Of a stretch of 64,000 nucleotides of DNA, positions 1 through 6,487 are shown piece after piece. The first letter of the stretch is position 1. Each line of letters starts with the position of its first letter. This DNA is from an uncultured Eubacteriales bacterium (GTDB taxonomy: Bacteria > Bacillota > Clostridia > Christensenellales > Aristaeellaceae): NCBI GenBank assembly GCA_900315315.1, contig OMYT01000002.1, forward strand, positions 121,047 to 185,046, given 5' to 3'. The position numbers and the translations under genes are program-made. The notes beneath the pieces are model-generated. The model had not been told where the DNA came from. It searched no databases and was given only the letters and a program-made list of their open reading frames with translations.

Positions 1-231
1 ACTGGACGAGTGCAAAAGACCGATAGCGCTCTTAAGCGCCAGAATGACCAGTCCCGGGACGGCACCCATGGAGAAGGCCCCCAGCAGGACCGGAATGTCG
101 GAAAGATCCAGCTTGTAGAAAGCGACAATCGGGATCTCAATCAGGAAAAGGATCGAAGCGATGGCGGCCAGAATCGCGATTCGGGTCATCACGCCGACGG
201 AAAAACGGGTGGCTGTCTTGGTATTGCTCAT
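1..231 (-). CDS. ribU: ECF transporter substrate-binding subunit RibU (riboflavin), 3' end outside window
   Basis: Seventy-seven codons of the N-terminus are visible; the gene runs off the left edge. The protein begins MSNTKTATRFSVGVMTRIAI, then a first hydrophobic helix (residues about 17-33) followed by FYKLDLSDIPVLLGAFSMG at about 35-53. The KLDLSDIP..LGAF signature is typical of RibU, the membrane S-component that binds riboflavin and works with the shared EcfAAT energizing module. The ATG at 231 follows GAAGGGAG. An FMN riboswitch lies immediately upstream on the same strand, which independently supports a flavin substrate. The energizing subunits are not in the window. Confidence 0.93.
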   Translation of the reverse strand, partial: MSNTKTATRFSVGVMTRIAILAAIASILFLIEIPIVAFYKLDLSDIPVLLGAFSMGAVPGLVILALKSAIGLLHSSS

Positions 232-276
232 AGATTACTCCCTTCTCATGCCTGAGGCATGAACCGAAATAATGCG

Positions 277-308
277 CGCCCCTCAAAGCAGCTTCACTTT
301 GAGGGGCG
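277..308 (-). terminator. Hairpin between FMN aptamer and ribU (expression platform)
   Basis: A perfect 12-bp stem (277-288 with 297-308, CGCCCCTCAAAG and its complement) around an 8-nt loop lies between the aptamer and the ribU start. No clear U-run follows in the direction of transcription, so whether it terminates transcription or acts on translation is open. Position between aptamer and start codon makes it the likely output hairpin of the riboswitch. Confidence 0.6.
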
Positions 309-347
309 GAGAGCAATGCGCTTCTGCGCTTTATTCACTCTGATCCG

Positions 348-476
348 TTCTTCTCTCATCCAGACTGTACTGTCGGCCCCGGAATCCAACCGGGTCGGCT
401 GAGCAGAGCTCAGTTCGCGGGCTTTACCGCCGGTAGGGAATTACACCCATCCCCGAAGAAGCTTTAAGCGGTACGC
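348..476 (-). promoter_or_regulatory. FMN riboswitch (RFN element)
   Basis: Read on the minus strand, the conserved RFN blocks occur in order: CTTCGGGGATGGGTG, AATTCCCTACCGGCGG, TAAAGCCCGCGA, GATTCCGGGGCCGACAGTA and AGTCTGGATGAGAGAAGAA. These are the invariant junction segments of the FMN aptamer. It sits between a strong promoter and ribU, so FMN is expected to switch off riboflavin uptake. Confidence 0.97.
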
Positions 477-489
477 AAGGTACGGGGTT

Positions 490-518
490 ATTATAGGGAG
501 TTTTATCAATTACGTCAA
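490..518 (-). promoter_or_regulatory. Sigma-A-type promoter for the FMN riboswitch/ribU transcript
   Basis: Minus-strand TTGACG (518-513) and TATAAT (495-490) are separated by exactly 17 bp, placing the start about 5-10 nt before the RFN element. The -35 box lies only a few bases from the stop codon of the next upstream gene on the same strand. Confidence 0.85.
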
Positions 519-520
519 GG

Positions 521-1306
521 TTATCTGAAGAACTCCGGCAGGGCGTTGAAAATATACCGCCGGATATCCGGATAATCGTGAACCCCGCCTTTCAGAACAC
601 TGTAATGCGTGTTCTTCCCGAAGACAAAGACATGCCTGAATTCCTTCATGGCCTGCATCTGCGGATCCAGGTTGGGGAAGGCGATATCCTCCGAGCCGGT
701 CAGCACATGCAGGTAGAATTCCCGGCCCTGAACCGTGTCACAGATCAGGCCGGCAGTCTGCCTCGGATGCTTGTTGCCGCCGATCTCACCGCAGATCCAG
801 CAGTCCCCGCTCAGGGGCATGAACCAGTGGAAAAGGTCCAGTCCGGCCATCAGGGCATACCATGTGGCCACGGCACCCATGGAGAAGCCGCCGATCCCGC
901 GGTGTCTTCGCTCGGGAACCGTGCGGTAGGACTGATCCACCAGGGGAATAATTTTCTCCATCATAATCGGACCGAAGTCTTTGACGGCTTCCGCGGAATA
1001 AGCAATCCCTTTTCCGCTGTATCCCGGCGGATAGTAAGTCGGCGCGACAACAATCAGGGGATCCATATCCCCTTTGTCGATCATGTGGTCGAGCATGTTT
1101 TTGAAAAGCCCGTCCTCCGAGAAAAAGGAATAGGGATTTCCGCCGCCGCCGTGCAGCAGGTAAAAGGTGCTGCAGGGCCTGTCACCATCATCGTACCCGA
1201 AGGGAAGGTAGACCGCGGCCGGGCTGTAGTCCGGGATCTGCAGTTCCTCCAATCTGCCCCCGTGCGCGCATTCCTTCAGGTATTCTTCAGGAATCGGCCG
1301 AATCAT
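521..1306 (-). CDS. Alpha/beta-hydrolase esterase, CE1/feruloyl-esterase-like
   Basis: The 261-residue protein has the esterase fold landmarks: an oxyanion-loop HGGGG at about residues 52-56, nucleophile elbow G-F-S-M-G with Ser near 142, an acidic residue in TGSED near 207, and the catalytic His in GGVHDY near 243. The overall length and spacing match the Esterase D / carbohydrate esterase family 1 domain that removes feruloyl or acetyl groups from plant polysaccharides. There is no signal peptide, so it would act on imported oligosaccharides or other esters in the cytoplasm. The ATG at 1306 follows GGGAGTG; a TTG one codon upstream is less likely. It is a single gene with no obvious partner. 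The exact substrate cannot be read from sequence. Confidence 0.85.
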   Translation of the reverse strand: MIRPIPEEYLKECAHGGRLEELQIPDYSPAAVYLPFGYDDGDRPCSTFYLLHGGGGNPYSFFSEDGLFKNMLDHMIDKGDMDPLIVVAPTYYPPGYSGKGIAYSAEAVKDFGPIMMEKIIPLVDQSYRTVPERRHRGIGGFSMGAVATWYALMAGLDLFHWFMPLSGDCWICGEIGGNKHPRQTAGLICDTVQGREFYLHVLTGSEDIAFPNLDPQMQAMKEFRHVFVFGKNTHYSVLKGGVHDYPDIRRYIFNALPEFFR

Positions 1307-1447
1307 CAATAAATCACTCCCGTAAAAAAGTGTATGGTAAAACCGAAACGGTTATGCAGGTTTTTGTTCCGGAACAGTATAGCACAAAGAAGGGAATTTG
1401 AACAGAGGAGGAATGTCACAATGGAAGGATGACAGATCATACACGCA

Positions 1448-1765
1448 TCAGAGCGTATCCTGGGATTTGCGGCCGACACCGGCAGGGAATTCCGGAAGGA
1501 TGGTCAGGCCGTCTGCCTCAAAGCGGGCGATGAAGCCTTCCGAGAAGCCGCGGATCTGTTCCCGGCCCTCAAACCGGCCCCACGGGGCATCCACGGCCGG
1601 CGGATTCTCTGAAAACCGGCATTTTTCCCGGAATAATGTTAGAACTTTCTCTGTGCTGCCTTCCGAGATATACTGCATCATGAGCAGCTCGGGGGAATCA
1701 TACCGGATTCCGGGCTGGGCTTCCGGATATAAAGCGTAGAGTTCCGCCATTTTTCTGATTTCCAT
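1448..1765 (-). CDS. NTF2/SnoaL-like small protein, possibly truncated
   Basis: The 105-residue product starts MEIRKMAELYALYPEAQPGI and contains an apparent SnoaL-like segment with WGRFEGREQIRGF in its middle, a motif common in NTF2-fold proteins where a helix follows the first strands. The family is usually 120-150 residues or longer; here the frame stops soon after a beta-strand-like TILPEF, so the C-terminal sheet seems missing. It may be a decayed gene or a short member. The start is well supported by TTAAGGAGA eight bases before the ATG. Function unknown. A repeat copy sits just upstream of it. Confidence 0.5.
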   Translation of the reverse strand: MEIRKMAELYALYPEAQPGIRYDSPELLMMQYISEGSTEKVLTLFREKCRFSENPPAVDAPWGRFEGREQIRGFSEGFIARFEADGLTILPEFPAGVGRKSQDTL

Positions 1766-1791
1766 AAAAATGTCTCCTTAAGTAATTAATT

Positions 1792-1824
1792 GGGAGCTTT
1801 CCGATCGCCCCCAAACCCCTTCGG
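1792..1824 (+). repeat. Palindromic CTTTCCGATCG repeat, copy 1
   Basis: GGGAGCTTTCCGATCG followed by CCCCCAAACCCCTTCGG. This is the generic layout of the repeat family found through this window: G-rich arm, CTTTCCGATCG centre, C-rich arm, short spacer, second C-rich arm ending in CTTCGG. It lies between divergent genes. Confidence 0.85.
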
Positions 1825-1881
1825 TTATTATGCACGTGAAAAGCAAGAAATACAAGGGAAAAAGGAGGATAAAATTTCCCT

Positions 1882-1910
1882 TTGACAGACGGGTGGGAAG
1901 TTGCTATAAT
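1882..1910 (+). promoter_or_regulatory. Consensus sigma-A promoter of amino acid ABC importer 1
   Basis: TTGACA (1882-1887), 17-bp spacer, TATAAT (1905-1910): a perfect consensus promoter upstream of the three-gene importer operon. Confidence 0.92.
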
Positions 1911-1921
1911 ACGCCCATGGA

Positions 1922-1945
1922 GTTTATCACGCTAAAGTGATAAAC
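1922..1945 (+). promoter_or_regulatory. 9-bp perfect dyad at the transcript start
   Basis: GTTTATCAC (1922-1930) and its exact complement GTGATAAAC (1937-1945) are separated by 6 nt and begin about 12 nt downstream of the -10 box. It could be a repressor operator or a 5' mRNA-stabilising stem-loop. Confidence 0.65.
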
Positions 1946-1975
1946 CAAGAAGGAATTTTGAGGAGGAAATGACTT

Positions 1976-2806
1976 ATGAAGAAACTGCTCGCTCTGGTCC
2001 TGGCCGTGATGATGATGGCCGGTCTGATCACCGGGATCGCCGCCGCGGAGGATTCCGACTGGGATTACATCTCCGGCAAGGGCAAGGTTGTCGTCGGCAT
2101 GACGCTGTTTGCCCCGATGAACTACTATGACGGTGACAAATTCGTCGGATTCGATACCGAGCTGACCACCGCCGTATTCAAAAAACTGGGCGTAGACGTG
2201 GAATTCGTTGAAATCAACTGGGATTCCAAGGAGATTGAACTGAACTCCAAGAACATCGACTGCATCTGGAACGGCATGTGCATCACCCCCGAGCGGAAAG
2301 AGAACATGTCCATGAGCAATGCCTATCTGTACAACACCCAGGCGATCGTCGCCAAGACTGACAAGATCAACGATCTGCTGGCCAACCTGGACGGCGTGAA
2401 CGTCGTGGCGGAGCAGGGGTCCACCGGTGAAGGCAAACTGCTGGGCACGATTGAAGACGACGAGACGGTGGAGGTTTCCGCGAAGGAATTCTTCTCCAAG
2501 AGCAATTACACGGCGGTTGACTCCATGGCCAAGGCCCTGATGGAAGTCAAGAGCGGCACGGCCGATATCGCTCTGGTGGACAGCGTTTGTGCGCTGGCGA
2601 TGGTGGGCGAAGGCACCGATTATGCCGACATGACCGTGAACCTGGACAATAATTTCGGCCTGCAGGAATACGGCATCGCGTTCCGCAAAGGCAGCGACGT
2701 AACCGAGAAGGTGAACCAGGCGATTATCGAGCTGACCAAGGACGGCACCGTGGCTGAGATCGCCGGCCGCTACGGCCTGACCGACGCGCTGGTTCCCGTG
2801 GAATAA
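1976..2806 (+). CDS. Polar amino acid ABC transporter, substrate-binding protein 1
   Basis: A 276-residue family 3 extracellular solute-binding protein. Residues 1-24 form a signal peptide (MKKLLALVLAVMMMAGLITG, then AAA/ED cleavage), with no lipobox cysteine. The two-lobe SBP_bac_3 pattern follows: KVVVGMTLFAPMNYYD, KFVGFDTELTTAVFKKLGV, then IDCIWNGMCITPERKENMSMS, where the arginine in TPER normally contacts the amino acid carboxylate. The gene is first in an operon with a permease and an ATPase, with AGGAGGA six bases before the ATG. It captures an amino acid outside the membrane; the exact ligand (polar or acidic) is not determined. Confidence 0.92.
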   Translation: MKKLLALVLAVMMMAGLITGIAAAEDSDWDYISGKGKVVVGMTLFAPMNYYDGDKFVGFDTELTTAVFKKLGVDVEFVEINWDSKEIELNSKNIDCIWNGMCITPERKENMSMSNAYLYNTQAIVAKTDKINDLLANLDGVNVVAEQGSTGEGKLLGTIEDDETVEVSAKEFFSKSNYTAVDSMAKALMEVKSGTADIALVDSVCALAMVGEGTDYADMTVNLDNNFGLQEYGIAFRKGSDVTEKVNQAIIELTKDGTVAEIAGRYGLTDALVPVE

Positions 2807-2834
2807 TTCCGAAGCCGTACCGGGCTTTACCGAA

Positions 2835-2875
2835 CCAGGCTTATCCGCCAGACCCCGGCGTAACCCGGGGCCTGG
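2835..2875 (+). terminator. Intercistronic hairpin between binding protein and permease
   Basis: CCAGGC (2835-2840) pairs with GCCTGG (2870-2875) and an inner CCCCGG/CCGGGG stem strengthens it. It is followed only by CTTTC, so it is probably a partial terminator or processing barrier that keeps the binding protein more abundant than the membrane subunits. Confidence 0.5.
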
Positions 2876-2902
2876 CTTTCGCTGTTTGAAAGGAAGCTTC
2901 TC

Positions 2903-3541
2903 ATGCAGGAAATCATCAGTGTTCTCTTCAGTGGATTCGGTGAAAATCTTCGGATCTTCGCCCTGACGCTGGCAATGGCCATTCCGCTGGGACTGGTTAT
3001 TACCTTCGGTTCCATGACAAAATTCAAACCCGTACGCTGGCTGACCCGGACGTTCGTCTGGATTATCCGCGGCACGCCGCTGATGCTGCAGTTGTTCGTG
3101 GTGCTCTACGCGCCCGGGTTGCTCTTCGGTATCCCGATGCGGGACCGGATGGCGGCGACACTGGTGGCTTTTGTGATCAACTACGCAGCCTATTTTTCCG
3201 AGATCTACCGGGGAGGCATTGAAAGTATCCCGAAGGGCCAGTACGAAGCCGGCGCGGTGCTGGGCATGACCCGGCGGCAAGTGTTCTTCAAGGTCGTGCT
3301 GCTTCAGGTGATCAAGCGCATCGTTCCTTCCATGGGCAACGAAGTGATCACGCTGGTGAAGGATACGTCCCTGGCACGGGTTATCGGCGTGGCGGAGATC
3401 ATCATGGTGGCGGAACGCTATACCAAGCAGGGCCTGATCGGGCCGCTGTTCTCTACAGGTCTGTATTTCCTGCTGTTCAACGGCCTGCTGACACTGCTGC
3501 TGGGCCGCATTGAACGCAAAATGGATTATTTCCGGGTATAG
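2903..3541 (+). CDS. Polar amino acid ABC transporter, permease 1
   Basis: A 212-residue HisM/GlnP-type inner membrane permease. Hydrophobic segments cover about residues 18-40, 55-75, 85-105 and 185-205. The EAA loop that docks the ATPase is seen in GQYEAGAVLGMTRRQVFFKV at about 113-132, and IRGTPLMLQLFV at about 53-64 is the hallmark N-terminal block of the His/Glu/Gln/Arg permease family. One permease gene is present, so the transporter is probably a homodimer in the membrane. It lies 96 bp after the binding protein and 13 bp before the ATPase. Confidence 0.93.
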   Translation: MQEIISVLFSGFGENLRIFALTLAMAIPLGLVITFGSMTKFKPVRWLTRTFVWIIRGTPLMLQLFVVLYAPGLLFGIPMRDRMAATLVAFVINYAAYFSEIYRGGIESIPKGQYEAGAVLGMTRRQVFFKVVLLQVIKRIVPSMGNEVITLVKDTSLARVIGVAEIIMVAERYTKQGLIGPLFSTGLYFLLFNGLLTLLLGRIERKMDYFRV

Positions 3542-3554
3542 GAAGGAGGGACGG

Positions 3555-4343
3555 ATGATGGCAATTCTGGAAGTGAGCAACATCGGCAAGAGCTTCGGGA
3601 AGACCGAGGTGCTGACGGACATCAGTTTCTCTCTGGAAAAAGGGGAATCCCTTGCGATTATCGGTTCCTCCGGCAGCGGAAAAACGACGCTGCTGCGCTG
3701 CCTGAACTTTCTGGAAACACCGGACCAGGGAACGATCCGGGTCGGAGACGAAGTGATTTTTGACGCGAGCCGGACGGAGAAACTCAGCAATGAGGAACTG
3801 CGGAAGAACCGGCTGCACTTCGGACTGGTGTTCCAGAATTTCAATCTGTTTCCGCAGTATACCGCGTTCCGGAACGTAACGCTGGCAGGCGAACTGCTGG
3901 CGAAGGAACGTCCGGACTACAAGGCCAACAAGACGGTCATCCTGGAAGAAATCCGGGAGCACGGACGGGAACTGCTTGCCTCGGTCGGCCTGTCTGCCAA
4001 GGCGGATAACTATCCTCACCAACTGTCCGGCGGACAGCAGCAGCGCGTGGCGATTGCCCGGGCGCTGGCACTGAATCCGGATATCCTGTGTTTTGACGAA
4101 CCGACCTCCGCGCTGGATCCGGAACTGACCGGCGAGGTCCTGAACGTGATCCGGTCCCTGGCTTCAAAGAAGACCACGATGATTATTGTGACACATGAGA
4201 TGGGCTTTGCACGGCAGGTGGCCGACAACGTCCTGTTTATGGACAAGGGCTTTGTGGTTGAATACGGCAGTCCCGCGGATGTGATTGACAACCCGAAACA
4301 CGAGCGGACAAAGAGATTCCTTGAGAACTATACCAATGCCTGA
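3555..4343 (+). CDS. Polar amino acid ABC transporter, ATP-binding protein 1
   Basis: A 262-residue ATPase with Walker A GSSGSGKTT, Q-loop VFQNFNLFPQ, signature LSGGQQQ, Walker [14 protein letters not shown] and H-loop VTHEMGFA, all in the order and wording of the GlnQ/HisP family. It powers the importer formed with the upstream permease and binding protein. The start was set at ATG 3555 because GGAAGGAGGG ends five bases before it; an upstream in-frame ATG inside the permease has no ribosome site. A rho-independent terminator closes the operon at 4356-4377. Confidence 0.95.
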   Translation: MMAILEVSNIGKSFGKTEVLTDISFSLEKGESLAIIGSSGSGKTTLLRCLNFLETPDQGTIRVGDEVIFDASRTEKLSNEELRKNRLHFGLVFQNFNLFPQYTAFRNVTLAGELLAKERPDYKANKTVILEEIREHGRELLASVGLSAKADNYPHQLSGGQQQRVAIARALALNPDILCFDEPTSALDPELTGEVLNVIRSLASKKTTMIIVTHEMGFARQVADNVLFMDKGFVVEYGSPADVIDNPKHERTKRFLENYTNA

Positions 4344-4355
4344 CATTGCAGGTAC

Positions 4356-4377
4356 CGGGGCTGCGGCCCCGTTTTTT
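4356..4377 (+). terminator. Rho-independent terminator of importer operon 1
   Basis: Stem CGGGGC/GCCCCG with a 4-nt loop followed by six T residues, directly after the ATPase stop codon. Confidence 0.9.
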
Positions 4378-4423
4378 ACCGGCGCGGGTATACAGCGCCA
4401 AAGCTCAGGCGGGAGGGCCGGCT

Positions 4424-4798
4424 ATGATGAACGAAAAGCAGACCGAACTGTATTATTTTTTTGAGGACAAGGCAAAGCGCCTGCAGCATGAGATCAACCT
4501 GGAGATCGCGAAAATCGGCGGGGAGGCAATGCTGCCATACCGTGTGGATCTGCTCTACTGGGTGGAAAAAAGCCGGGGACAGATTGAGAACTGCCGTTTG
4601 ATCTGCCGGCTGCTGGAGGACCGGGCGGAGGATGTCGATACGGAAACGGTCCTGCGGAAACTGCGGGAAACGATGGAATCGGATCAGGATTCCATTGCGG
4701 AGCTTCAGAGGAAGCGGGAGGATATTGATCAGACGCTGAAACAGCTGCACGAGGAAGCGGAGTATTATCAAAAAGCCCTGGAAGTCCTGGGCAGGTAA
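4424..4798 (+). CDS. Hypothetical coiled-coil protein
   Basis: I do not recognise this 124-residue protein. It starts at tandem ATGs (4424, 4427) behind GGGAGGG. The sequence is charged and helical throughout, for example MNEKQTELYYFFEDKAKRL at the start and AELQRKREDIDQTLKQL near the end, with heptad-like leucines, indicating a cytoplasmic coiled coil. There is no signal peptide or membrane segment. It lies between the terminator of the importer operon and the FAD oxidase, 40 bp before the latter, and could be co-transcribed with it. Confidence 0.65.
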   Translation: MMNEKQTELYYFFEDKAKRLQHEINLEIAKIGGEAMLPYRVDLLYWVEKSRGQIENCRLICRLLEDRAEDVDTETVLRKLRETMESDQDSIAELQRKREDIDQTLKQLHEEAEYYQKALEVLGR

Positions 4799-4838
4799 GA
4801 TTTGCCGTGATGAACTATTGCGAAAAGAGGACCGAGGA

Positions 4839-6416
4839 TTGAATCTGATTCGAAAAATGAGCGCGGAATACGCGGACTATCTGTTTGACGAGTCCAGGAC
4901 GATGGGCTCGGCGGACTATATCGCGTTTCCGGCAAACGAGGAGGAATTGGCGGAGGTTGTCCGCTGGTGCGCGGAGAAGCAGGTGCCGCTGACGGCTCAG
5001 GGCGCACTGACCGGCCTGGCCGGCGGGGCGAGCCCGGAGCGCGGGCTGGTCCTGAATCTGCAGCGGATGAACCGGATCCTCGGCATGCGGAAGGATTCGG
5101 ACGGCACATATTATGTGCGCGTGCAGCCGGGGCTCCGCCTGGCGCAGCTGCGCCGCGCGCTGGCGGTGAAGGCGTTTGACGTGGCGGGGTGGGACGAGGA
5201 ATCCATCGGGACGCTGAAGGAGATCGCCCCCGGGCAGCTGTTTTTCCCGCCGGATCCGACAGAACCGACAGCGAGCATCGGCGGTATGGCTTCCTGTAAC
5301 GCGTGCGGGGCACGCAGCGTTCAGTACGGCTGCACCAGGGCACATATCCATGCACTTCGGGTCGTGCTGGCGGACGGGCAGATCGCGGACCTGGAAAGAG
5401 AAAAACAGAAAGCGGACGGCAGGAAGATCCGGATGCAGACGACGGACGGGAATGTGCTGGAGACAACGCTGCCGTCATTTGAAACGCCGGAGATCAAGGA
5501 CGCCGGATTCTTTATCCGGCGGAATATGGATTTGCTGGATCTGTTTATCGGAAGCCAGGGAACGATGGGAATCATTTCGGAACTGGAACTGAAGCTGATG
5601 CCTGTGCCGAAGCATCTATGGGGTGTGACGGCCTTTTTTCCGGACGACGAATGCGCACTGGCATATGTGCGTGCCGTGAAGGGAAGACCGGATCCGGGCG
5701 TACCGCGCTTTCCGCGGCCGGCCGCGTCCATTGAATTCTTTGACAAAAATGCGCTGGATATGGTGCAGCAGCAGAAAGCCGTGACACCTGCTTTCCGTCA
5801 GCTTCAGGAACTGCCGGAGAATTACTGCAGCGCGGTATATGTGGAACTGAACGACGACGATCCGGGAGAAATACCGGAGGTGCTGACGGCGCTGGCGGAG
5901 GTGCTGACGGCGGTCGGCGGGGATCCGGACAGAACCTGGGTGGCCCGGGATGCGCTGGAGCTGGAGCAGCTGCTGTTTTTCCGCCACAGCGTACCGGAGA
6001 CTATTGACCTGATTGTGGAGGAGAACCGGAAGAAGGAACCGTGTATCACGATCCTGTCCACGGACATGGCGGTGGACGACGACCATTTCGATGAACTGTT
6101 CCATATCTACAAAAAGGACCTGCAGGCTTCCGACCTGCCGTGGATTATCTTCGGGCATATCGGGGAGAACCATGTGCATCCGAATATCCTGGCCAGGGAC
6201 CGGCGGGAGTATGAGCAGGGGCATCAGATCTTTGAAAAATGGGCGAGGGAAGTTCACCGGATGGGCGGGAGCATTTCCGCAGAGCACGGGGCCGGCAAGA
6301 TCAAACGGCGGCTGGCGCTGATCATGTATGGAGAAGAGCGGCTGAAGGAACTGTACGCGCTGAAACGCGCGTTTGATCCACAGGGGATTCTGGGGCCGGG
6401 GAATATATTTGAGTGA
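4839..6416 (+). CDS. FAD-linked oxidase, GlcD/lactate dehydrogenase family
   Basis: A roughly 525-residue flavoprotein. The N-terminal PCMH-type FAD-binding domain shows ADYIAFPANEEELAEVVRWC, PLTAQGALTGLAGGASP and the FAD-contacting PPDPTEPTASIGGMASCNACG; the C-terminal cap shows GHIGENHVHPNI (metal or substrate histidines) and SAEHGAGKIKR near the end. This is the architecture of GlcD, D-lactate dehydrogenase and the LctD subunit of lactate dehydrogenase/Etf complexes. The next gene encodes a fused electron transfer flavoprotein, so electrons from a 2-hydroxy acid probably pass to Etf. No good ATG with ribosome site exists: TTG 4839 behind AGAGGA is preferred, TTG 4818 and ATG 4857 are alternatives. 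Confidence 0.9.
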   Translation: MNLIRKMSAEYADYLFDESRTMGSADYIAFPANEEELAEVVRWCAEKQVPLTAQGALTGLAGGASPERGLVLNLQRMNRILGMRKDSDGTYYVRVQPGLRLAQLRRALAVKAFDVAGWDEESIGTLKEIAPGQLFFPPDPTEPTASIGGMASCNACGARSVQYGCTRAHIHALRVVLADGQIADLEREKQKADGRKIRMQTTDGNVLETTLPSFETPEIKDAGFFIRRNMDLLDLFIGSQGTMGIISELELKLMPVPKHLWGVTAFFPDDECALAYVRAVKGRPDPGVPRFPRPAASIEFFDKNALDMVQQQKAVTPAFRQLQELPENYCSAVYVELNDDDPGEIPEVLTALAEVLTAVGGDPDRTWVARDALELEQLLFFRHSVPETIDLIVEENRKKEPCITILSTDMAVDDDHFDELFHIYKKDLQASDLPWIIFGHIGENHVHPNILARDRREYEQGHQIFEKWAREVHRMGGSISAEHGAGKIKRRLALIMYGEERLKELYALKRAFDPQGILGPGNIFE

Positions 6417-6418
6417 TT

Positions 6419-6454
6419 GGGGGGCTTTCCGATCGCCCCCCAAGCCCCCTTCGG
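6419..6454 (+). repeat. Palindromic CTTTCCGATCG repeat, copy 2
   Basis: Six-G arm, CTTTCCGATCG, six-C arm, then AAG and CCCCCTTCGG. It starts two bases after the TGA of the FAD oxidase, inside the oxidase-Etf operon. Confidence 0.9.
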
Positions 6455-6487
6455 GTGGAAAAATAAGAAAACTAAGGGACAACACGG

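Noticed and set aside
578-1312. 244-codon plus-strand frame opposite the esterase
   Set aside because: The minus-strand product has the complete esterase motifs (HGGGG, GFSMG, His near 243), so this frame is its shadow.
1398-1739. Plus-strand 113-codon frame with a good AGAGGAGG before a nearby ATG
   Set aside because: The ATG behind that ribosome site gives only a three-codon frame; the longer frame is antisense to the NTF2-like gene.
1792-1824. CTTTCCGATCG repeats as ordinary rho-independent terminators
   Set aside because: No copy has a T-run after the stem, several lie inside operons or upstream of genes, and true terminators with T-runs occur separately beside them (8353, 55309).
1904-3844. 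646-codon open frame on the minus strand across the first importer operon
   Set aside because: It is antisense to three clear ABC transporter genes; the open frame results from codon bias at high GC. Its product has no coherent hydrophobic or domain pattern.
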